64,000 bases of DNA from positions 124,001-188,000 of the forward strand of contig NZ_PEBU01000006.1 of NCBI RefSeq assembly GCF_002887595.1. The letters run 5' to 3'. The notes beneath the pieces are model-generated. The model had not been told where the DNA came from. It did no database searches and worked only from the letters and a program-made list of their open reading frames with translations. Made by a program: the position numbers and the translations under genes. This stretch comes from Bowmanella denitrificans (lineage in GTDB: Bacteria > Pseudomonadota > Gammaproteobacteria > Enterobacterales > Alteromonadaceae). Each line of letters begins with the position of its first letter. The first letter of the stretch is position 1. Of this stretch, positions 58,087 through 64,000 are shown piece by piece.

Positions 58087-58641
58087 CTAATCTATGGTTT
58101 TTACCGGGATGGCGTCTAATTGCCAGCGCCAGGAAGAGGCTGTGACTTTCACCGGCACCATGTCAATACAATCCACCGGGCAGGGGTCTACACATAAGTC
58201 ACAACCGGTACATTCTTCGCTGATAACCGTGTGCATCTGCTTTGATGCACCGACGATGGCATCCACCGGACAGGCCTGGATACATTTAGTGCAGCCAATG
58301 CATTCGTCTTCACGAATAAACGCCACTTTCTTTACGTCGTTACTGCCATGTGCATCATCAAGGGGCTTGGCTTCTAGACCCATTAAGTCAGCAAGCTGGC
58401 GGATGGTGGACTCACCGCCAGGCGGACATTTATTAATTTCATCGCCATTGGCAATCGCTTCGGCGTAAGGACGACAACCTGGGTACCCGCATTGCCCGCA
58501 TTGGGTTTGAGGTAAAATAGCATCGATTTGTTCAACCAGCGGATCGCTTTCCACCTTAAAACGCACGGCGGCATAACCTAAAATCAGACCGAACAGCAGT
58601 GCTAACAAGCCAATGGCTAAGAGCGCATACAACAATGACAT
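58087..58641 (-). CDS. rsxB: Rnf/Rsx electron transport complex subunit B
   Basis: Ferredoxin-like subunit, 184 residues. An N-terminal membrane anchor is followed by a cysteine-rich domain (CGQCGYPGC) and two [4Fe-4S] motifs ([12 protein letters not shown] and [12 protein letters not shown]). It accepts electrons from the soluble donor and passes them on through the complex. It overlaps rsxA by one base. Confidence 0.96.
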   Translation of the reverse strand: MSLLYALLAIGLLALLFGLILGYAAVRFKVESDPLVEQIDAILPQTQCGQCGYPGCRPYAEAIANGDEINKCPPGGESTIRQLADLMGLEAKPLDDAHGSNDVKKVAFIREDECIGCTKCIQACPVDAIVGASKQMHTVISEECTGCDLCVDPCPVDCIDMVPVKVTASSWRWQLDAIPVKTID

Positions 58642-59222
58642 CAGAGTTTGACCAAACCGGTAAAGCCCATAAAGGCCAGAGACATTAATCCAGCGGTGAT
58701 CATGGCGATGGAAGCGCCCTTAAATGGGGAAGGCACATCTGCTGCTGCAAGGCGTTCACGCATGGCAGCAAACAGTATCAACACCAAAGAGAAACCAGCA
58801 GCGGCACCGAAGCCATAGACTACTGACTGGATAAAATTATGTTGTTCACGAACATTTAGCAGAGCAACACCTAATACTGCACAGTTAGTGGTAATCAATG
58901 GCAGAAAAATACCCAACAGACGATACAGGGTCGGACTGGTTTTATGCACGACCATCTCGGTGAATTGCACCACCACCGCGATAACCAGGATAAAACTCAG
59001 AGTGCGCAGATAGCCGATACCCAAAGGTAGTAATATGTAATGCTCAACAAGATAGCTGGAAAGGGAGGCCAGGGTCAGAACAAAAGTCGTGGCCATAGAC
59101 ATCCCGATGGCGGTTTCCAGTTTGCCTGACACCCCCATAAAAGGGCAAAGGCCAAGAAAATTCACCAATACGAAATTGTTTACCAGCACTGTGCCTAATA
59201 GCAGCAGGAGATATTCAGTCAT
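58641..59222 (-). CDS. rsxA: Rnf/Rsx electron transport complex subunit A
   Basis: First gene of the operon: 193-residue membrane protein with six helices, paralogous to RsxE. Conserved [18 protein letters not shown] and [15 protein letters not shown] are present. It starts rsxABCDGE-nth, the standard gammaproteobacterial order. In E. coli this complex resets SoxR; in Vibrio it pumps sodium. Confidence 0.97.
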   Translation of the reverse strand: MTEYLLLLLGTVLVNNFVLVNFLGLCPFMGVSGKLETAIGMSMATTFVLTLASLSSYLVEHYILLPLGIGYLRTLSFILVIAVVVQFTEMVVHKTSPTLYRLLGIFLPLITTNCAVLGVALLNVREQHNFIQSVVYGFGAAAGFSLVLILFAAMRERLAAADVPSPFKGASIAMITAGLMSLAFMGFTGLVKL

Positions 59223-59361
59223 GCCTGTAAGGGAAGATGGATTGCTGGGCGCTATTATCCGATTTTACGACCAGATTAACAACTTGATATTCTTAGGGTT
59301 ATTCTAGCTGGATTAGGGGTTGTACAAGGGCTGTAAGCCAATTTTGACAGTATCTGGAAGT

Positions 59362-59438
59362 TGGCTCCCCCTCCCCGACTCGAACGGGGGACCTGCGGAT
59401 TAACAGTCCGTCGCTCTAACCAACTGAGCTAAGGGGGA
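59362..59438 (-). tRNA. asnT: tRNA-Asn (GTT anticodon)
   Basis: A 77-nt cloverleaf on the minus strand. The acceptor stem TCCCCCT/AGGGGGA is closed by a G discriminator and encoded CCA. The D-loop is AGCTCAGTTGGTTAGAGC, the anticodon loop CTGTTAA gives GUU, and the T-loop is GTTCGAGTC. The gene stands alone between rsxA and the MATE gene. The symbol is by analogy only. Confidence 0.96.
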
Positions 59439-60264
59439 GCAGATATTCACATTAAAAACAGGATTCAGCTTGGTGGCTGGCTGTTTTCAACGGAGGCGAA
59501 TATTAATGAGCTGCCTGATAGGTGTCAACAGCGGAATCGATAAATTTTACCACTTTATGACTGTTTGGTTATTTGCTAGGCAAAGAGAGTGCTTGCTGCG
59601 TCTCGGTGGATAATACTTATGTGGTTATTGTGGCCCATAAAAACGCATTCTTTTAGGTTGTTTATCCTACAAAAAGAGGGAATAAAAAACGTTCAGTTAT
59701 CCCAATTTGTTCTTATGAAAGCCTTGCCTACTGGATCTAAGGACAGTGTTTAACAAAAATGCAACATAAGAATGAGTCTCAGCAGGTTAGTAGTAACTTA
59801 CCATTTTTTGTCCACATGCTGGTGAAAAAGGCGGCGTGATTGGCCGGGCCGGACTTATCCACTAAATCTGTGGATAACTATGTTGATGAATCGGGAGGAA
59901 ATGCCGTCAGGGCAGTAAAAATGCTGTCAAGGGGGCGACTTAAGAAATTAGGAATAAAATGAATTATTCTATAAAAAACAATTTGTTAAGTCGTGGTTAG
60001 GTCGCTGATTGGACATCTTGGCGGATTTTTGGCCGGGTTGGTGTTGACCTTGTTAGTTATTTTTTGTTGGGGAAAAAAAATTTACCAACAAATCAGGTGA
60101 TTAAATCAGTGCATTAAGTTCAATGAAGATAGGTTCTTGACTTGTCACGATGTGCTGGATCTGTATTAAATAGAACGATCTGAATCATATTTCCATACAA
60201 AAGCGCAGCGCTTTGCCATGGCCTTCTCATGACCAGTCTTTTATCATGAGTCCTTTCCCACTCA
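59439..60264. other. 826-bp AT-rich intergenic region with DnaA-box-like sites
   Basis: No gene longer than 20 codons is convincing here. DnaA-box-like nonamers (consensus TTATnCACA) occur at 59605-59613 (minus, TTATCCACC), 59662-59670, 59808-59816 (TTGTCCACA), 59855-59863 (TTATCCACT) and 59869-59877 (minus, perfect TTATCCACA). The last two form TTATCCAC-N7-GTGGATAA. Further on, a perfect AAAGCGC-A-GCGCTTT (near 60200) and a CTCATGA/TCATGAG pair (60225-60250) precede the MATE gene. Replication genes are absent, so this is not the usual oriC context. Confidence 0.4.
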
Positions 60265-61650
60265 GTGAGCTATGCCGTGCAAGCCAGTGCTAAACCCGAT
60301 CTGCTAAACAGTCCCATCGCCAGTACATTACGGCAGATGACAGTGCCGATGATTCTGGGCATGGTGATGCTAATGACCTTCGGGTTGGTGGATACCTTCT
60401 TCGTGAGTTTGTTGGGTACCGAAGAGCTGGCTGCGATTAGCTTTACCTTTCCGGTTACCTTCACCTTAATTAGCCTCAATATCGGTTTGGGGATTGGCAC
60501 CTCTGCCACTATTGCACGGTATCTGGGCGCTGGCCAATCACATCTGGCCAGGGAGTTTGGCACTGGTGCCCTGATGTTGTCATTTTTATTAGTGGGGCTG
60601 CTGGCGATAGTCGGTTTTTTAACTATCGATCCGGTTTTCAGAATGTTGGGGGCCACCGAATCACAGCTTGTACATATTCGTGACTATATGCATATCTGGT
60701 ATGTGGCCGGAGTTTTTCTGGCATTACCTATGGTGGGAAACTCGGTACTACGGGCTGCAGGTGATACCAAAACACCCAGCATCGTGATGGCGGCAGGCGG
60801 CTTGATCAACGCTATTCTGGATCCGTTGTTGATCTTCGGGTTAGGCCCGATACCGGCCCTGGGCATCCAGGGCGCTGCGATTGCCACTATGGCGGCTTGG
60901 GCGGTGGGCTGTGGCTATATCCTGTATTTATTAGTAATCAAACGTGGTTTGGTACTTCCCAGACTGTTGACCTTTTCTGAATTCCGTATGACCAGTCGTG
61001 CCGTATTGAAAATCGGCTTACCAGCGGCGGGTGCCAACATGTTAACCCCAATTGCCAATGGTGTGCTCACTGCTATCGTCGCGACTTATGGGGCCGAGGC
61101 GGTGGCGACCTGGGGGGTTGGCAATAGGTTAGAATCCATTGCCTGCATCGTGGTGCTGGCGTTATCCATGAGCTTGCCGCCTTTTATCAGCCAGAATTTT
61201 GGAGCCGGACGCATGGACAGGGTGCGAGACGGCTACATGTTGTGTATGCGCTTTGTGATGCTCTGGCAACTGGGAATTTTCCTGCTGTTGTGGCTGTGCT
61301 CACCATTGATTGCCATGGTGTTTGCTGAAGAGAAACAGGTGGCAGAGCTAATTCAGTTATTTCTGATGATAGTGCCTTTAGGTTACGGTTTGCAGGGCAT
61401 TATTATTCTGACCAATTCATCCTTTAACGCCATGCACAAGCCTATGAGTGCACTGCTGTTAAGTTTGTTGCGCTTATTCGTATTTTTTGTACCTATTTCT
61501 TACCTGGGCAGCCTGCTTTATCACCTGCCAGGTATGTTTGCGGCTGGGGTGCTGGCGAATTTGCTAACAGCCGCTTGCGCGTTTCTATGGTTCCGTAAGT
61601 TATTGGATGAAGAATGTCAGTTGCAGCAAGCTCAGGAGGTAACGGGATGA
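60265..61650 (+). CDS. MATE-family multidrug/toxin efflux transporter
   Basis: Twelve-helix antiporter of up to 461 residues exporting cationic drugs or metabolites using a sodium or proton gradient. Two homologous halves are visible; the N-terminal part has [20 protein letters not shown]. The start is taken as GTG at 60265, but no ribosome site is evident and later starts are possible. The stop overlaps the uvrB start (ATGA), so the two are coupled. Confidence 0.88.
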   Translation: MSYAVQASAKPDLLNSPIASTLRQMTVPMILGMVMLMTFGLVDTFFVSLLGTEELAAISFTFPVTFTLISLNIGLGIGTSATIARYLGAGQSHLAREFGTGALMLSFLLVGLLAIVGFLTIDPVFRMLGATESQLVHIRDYMHIWYVAGVFLALPMVGNSVLRAAGDTKTPSIVMAAGGLINAILDPLLIFGLGPIPALGIQGAAIATMAAWAVGCGYILYLLVIKRGLVLPRLLTFSEFRMTSRAVLKIGLPAAGANMLTPIANGVLTAIVATYGAEAVATWGVGNRLESIACIVVLALSMSLPPFISQNFGAGRMDRVRDGYMLCMRFVMLWQLGIFLLLWLCSPLIAMVFAEEKQVAELIQLFLMIVPLGYGLQGIIILTNSSFNAMHKPMSALLLSLLRLFVFFVPISYLGSLLYHLPGMFAAGVLANLLTAACAFLWFRKLLDEECQLQQAQEVTG

Positions 61651-63650
61651 GCAGGGGATTTGAACTTAAAGCCAGTTATCAACCCGCAGGTGACCAACCT
61701 AAAGCCATTGAAGCGCTGGTGGATGGCCTGGACAGCGGTCTGGCCTGCCAAACTTTACTGGGTGTCACGGGATCGGGCAAAACTTTTACCATGGCCAATG
61801 TGATACAGCAGGTGCAACGACCTACACTGATCCTCGCGCATAACAAAACACTGGCGGCCCAGTTGTATGGGGAGATGAAAGAGTTCTTTCCCAATAATGC
61901 GGTGGAGTATTTCGTTTCCTACTACGACTATTACCAGCCCGAAGCCTATGTGCCTACCACGGACACTTTTATCGAGAAGGACGCCTCCATCAACGACCAT
62001 ATCGAGCAGATGCGCTTGTCAGCCACTAAAGCCTTGATGGAGCGCCGTGATGTGGTGATCGTGTCCAGTGTGTCTGCCATTTATGGTTTAGGCGATCCCG
62101 AATCCTATATGAAGATGCTGCTGCATTTGCGCCAGGGGGATTTGATGGATCAACGGGATATTCTGCGTCGTCTCGCCGAATTGCAATACAGCCGTAATGA
62201 CGTCAGCTTTGAACGCGGTACCTTTCGTGTGCGGGGCGATGTTATCGATATTTTCCCCGCTGATTCAGATCGTCAGGGTATCAGGGTGGAATTGTTCGAT
62301 GAGGAAATTGAAAAAATCAGCCTGTTTGATCCTCTTACCGGTGCCATCGAAAAATCAGTGGCCAGGGCCACGGTGTTTCCTAAAACCCATTATGTTACGC
62401 CCAGAGAAAAGATCCTCGATGCCATTGAACATATCAAAGTGGAGCTTAAAGAGCGCAGGGAGCAGCTCAAAGGGGTAAACAAACTGATTGAAGAACAGCG
62501 TATCGCCCAGCGCTGCCAGTTCGATATCGAAATGATGTTGGAGCTGGGCTATTGCTCGGGCATCGAAAACTACTCCCGCTATCTGTCCGGCCGTGCACCG
62601 GGGGAACCACCACCGACCCTGATCGATTATTTTCCGGCCGATGGCCTGTTATTTATCGATGAGTCTCACGTCACGGTATCGCAAATCGGTGCCATGTATA
62701 AAGGTGATCGCTCGCGCAAGGAAACCCTGGTTGAGTATGGTTTTCGGTTACCTTCAGCGCTGGATAACCGGCCCCTGAAGTTTGAGGAATTTGAGCAACT
62801 GTCTCCCCAGACCATTTATGTGTCGGCCACACCGGGCAAGTACGAGCTGGAAAAATCAGCCGGGGATGTGGTGGAACAGGTGGTCAGGCCGACAGGTTTG
62901 GTGGATCCCGAACTTGAGGTACGCCCGGTGACAACCCAGGTCGATGATTTACTCTCCGAAGTGCACAAGCGTGTGGCCTTGGATGAGCGCGTGCTGGTGA
63001 CGACCTTAACCAAACGCATGGCCGAGGATCTCAGCGATTATCTGGATGAACATGGGGTTAAGGTGCGCTATCTGCACTCAGACATTGATACCGTGGAACG
63101 CATGGAGATCATCCGCGATCTGCGTCTGGGTAAATTTGATGTGTTGGTGGGCATTAACTTGCTGCGGGAAGGACTGGACATGCCGGAAGTGTCCCTGGTG
63201 GCGATACTGGATGCTGATAAAGAAGGCTTTTTGCGTTCTGACCGTTCATTGATTCAAACTATTGGCCGAGCCGCCCGTCACCCCAATGGTCGGGCAATTC
63301 TGTATGCAGATGTGATTACCGGTTCTATGCAGCGCGCCATGGAGGAAACCCAGCGGCGTCGTGAAAAACAGCAGGCCCATAACCTCGAACACGGCATCGT
63401 CCCGCAGCGTCTGCTCAAGCCTGTCACCGATGTGATGGACCTGGGGGAGCGCAGCCGGCGGGAGCGCCAGGCTAAGGTCGCGGAGAAAGGTAAGAAATAT
63501 CAGGCCAAAACGCCGGATCAACTTCTGCATGACATCAATGAGCTGGAAAGCCGCATGTTTAAGCATGCCAGAGAGCTGGAGTTCGAGCAGGCCGCGGCCC
63601 TGCGCGATCAGGTGGAAGAGCTGCGGCGGCAATTGGTGGCATTGTCATAA
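61647..63650 (+). CDS. uvrB: Excinuclease ABC subunit B
   Basis: DNA-damage recognition helicase of nucleotide excision repair, 667 residues. Walker A GVTGSGKT, the beta-hairpin [18 protein letters not shown] and helicase motif [15 protein letters not shown] are intact, and the C-terminal UVR domain (about 625-667) ends the protein. AGGAGGT lies 6 bp before the ATG. A longer frame from 61614 lies within the MATE gene and is rejected. No LexA box is visible upstream, as the gene starts inside an operon. Confidence 0.97.
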   Translation: MSRGFELKASYQPAGDQPKAIEALVDGLDSGLACQTLLGVTGSGKTFTMANVIQQVQRPTLILAHNKTLAAQLYGEMKEFFPNNAVEYFVSYYDYYQPEAYVPTTDTFIEKDASINDHIEQMRLSATKALMERRDVVIVSSVSAIYGLGDPESYMKMLLHLRQGDLMDQRDILRRLAELQYSRNDVSFERGTFRVRGDVIDIFPADSDRQGIRVELFDEEIEKISLFDPLTGAIEKSVARATVFPKTHYVTPREKILDAIEHIKVELKERREQLKGVNKLIEEQRIAQRCQFDIEMMLELGYCSGIENYSRYLSGRAPGEPPPTLIDYFPADGLLFIDESHVTVSQIGAMYKGDRSRKETLVEYGFRLPSALDNRPLKFEEFEQLSPQTIYVSATPGKYELEKSAGDVVEQVVRPTGLVDPELEVRPVTTQVDDLLSEVHKRVALDERVLVTTLTKRMAEDLSDYLDEHGVKVRYLHSDIDTVERMEIIRDLRLGKFDVLVGINLLREGLDMPEVSLVAILDADKEGFLRSDRSLIQTIGRAARHPNGRAILYADVITGSMQRAMEETQRRREKQQAHNLEHGIVPQRLLKPVTDVMDLGERSRRERQAKVAEKGKKYQAKTPDQLLHDINELESRMFKHARELEFEQAAALRDQVEELRRQLVALS

Positions 63651-63780
63651 AATCGCTGAACAACAGGAAAGCTCGAGGTAACGGCCAGGAAAATATACCT
63701 GCAACCGATAAAATGGGGTTTGCCAGGCTGGACCAAAGGGGTGTAGTATCTTTTAGCATACCTATAAGATCTGGACCCTT

Positions 63781-64000
63781 ATGCTGAACAGACTGCAAGA
63801 ATCCGATATCAAACTGCTGCGCGTGTTTTATGCGGTAGCGTCCTGTAATGGTTTCACCGCTGCTGAGCCTGTATTACGTATGCAGCGTCCCAATATCAGT
63901 GCGGCCATCAAGAAACTGGAAGAACGCCTGGATTTGGTTTTGTGTCACCGCGGTCGTGGTGGTTTTCAGATGACCAAAGAGGGTGAGGTAGTTTTTCAGG
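63781..64000 (+). CDS. LysR-family transcriptional regulator (3' end outside window)
   Basis: The first 73 codons are visible, starting with MLNRLQESDIKLLRVFYAVA and containing the LysR winged HTH (GFTAAEPVLRMQRPNISAAI, KKLEERLDLVLCHR). The frame is open to the last base. A TATAAG box near 63763 may be the -10. Effector domain and target are not visible. Confidence 0.85.
   Translation, partial: MLNRLQESDIKLLRVFYAVASCNGFTAAEPVLRMQRPNISAAIKKLEERLDLVLCHRGRGGFQMTKEGEVVFQ

Noticed and set aside
59600-59880. Chromosome origin (oriC)
   Set aside because: No dnaA, dnaN, mnmG or AT-rich 13-mer array nearby; DnaA boxes alone are not enough.
59959-60000. Thirteen-codon frame (MNYSIKNNLLSRG) with AGGAAT upstream in the gap before the MATE gene
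   Set aside because: Too short and without codon bias or regulatory repetition; no evidence that it is a leader peptide.

Overview
The window reads as chromosomal DNA of a marine gammaproteobacterium, most likely in the Alteromonadales (Alteromonas-like). This is judged from gene content and protein resemblance only; no search was run. Pointers are a TyrR-fumarylacetoacetase-MaiA cluster, leucine dehydrogenase, a large TonB receptor with a DUF3450/TtpC/ExbB/ExbD/TonB energising operon, the polar-flagellar T-ring protein MotY, NhaB beside FadR, and an Rnf (Rsx) complex. MotY, NhaB and Rnf together suggest sodium-based energetics. No prophage, integron, CRISPR array or transposase gene is visible. 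The only mobile-looking DNA is a pair of 268-bp MITE-like elements.

Layout. 1-6.9 kb: amino-acid catabolism (tyrR, cut by the window edge; fahA; maiA; an Lrp-type regulator divergent from leucine dehydrogenase; 4.5S RNA; a ComFB-like protein; tryptophan 2,3-dioxygenase). 7.2-19.2 kb: a TonB-dependent receptor, three enzyme-like genes (TPR plus 2OG-Fe(II) oxygenase, a methyltransferase-like protein, an aspartyl/asparaginyl beta-hydroxylase), then the six-gene TtpC/TonB2 operon. 19.4-21.7 kb: an HvfABC-type RiPP operon, with a secreted precursor carrying fourteen EGKCG motifs, a DUF692/MNIO enzyme and a DUF2063 partner, followed by a 40-residue membrane peptide. 21.7-28.5 kb: the conserved housekeeping run apt-dnaX-ybaB-recR-htpG-adk. 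28.6-34 kb: a hydrolase, a heat-shock ibpA with an RNA thermometer, DUF924, an acyltransferase, a 2OG oxygenase and a b561/YceI pair. 34-41.4 kb: the complete histidine operon hisGDCBHAF(IE) with its leader peptide and attenuator. 41.5-49.6 kb: a segment bracketed by the two inverted MITE copies, holding a small charged protein, dsbB, nhaB, fadR, sodB, grxD, bfr, bfd, a peroxiredoxin and a UspE-like protein. 49.6-59.3 kb: rnt, motY, glpQ, gloA, nth and rsxEGDCBA. 59.4-64 kb: tRNA-Asn, an 826-bp AT-rich gap with DnaA-box-like sites, a MATE transporter, uvrB and the start of a LysR regulator.

The system most worth study is the hvfABC operon. By homology, HvfB/HvfC convert EGKCG cysteines into copper-binding heterocycles. 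Other signals are a candidate slippery A9 tract in dnaX, a bacterioferritin that has lost three ferroxidase ligands, a ROSE-like thermometer with a sigma-32 promoter at ibpA, the MITE pair, TyrR-box-like palindromes, a FadR box, a Fur box, and a structured repeat between leucine dehydrogenase and the 4.5S RNA gene.
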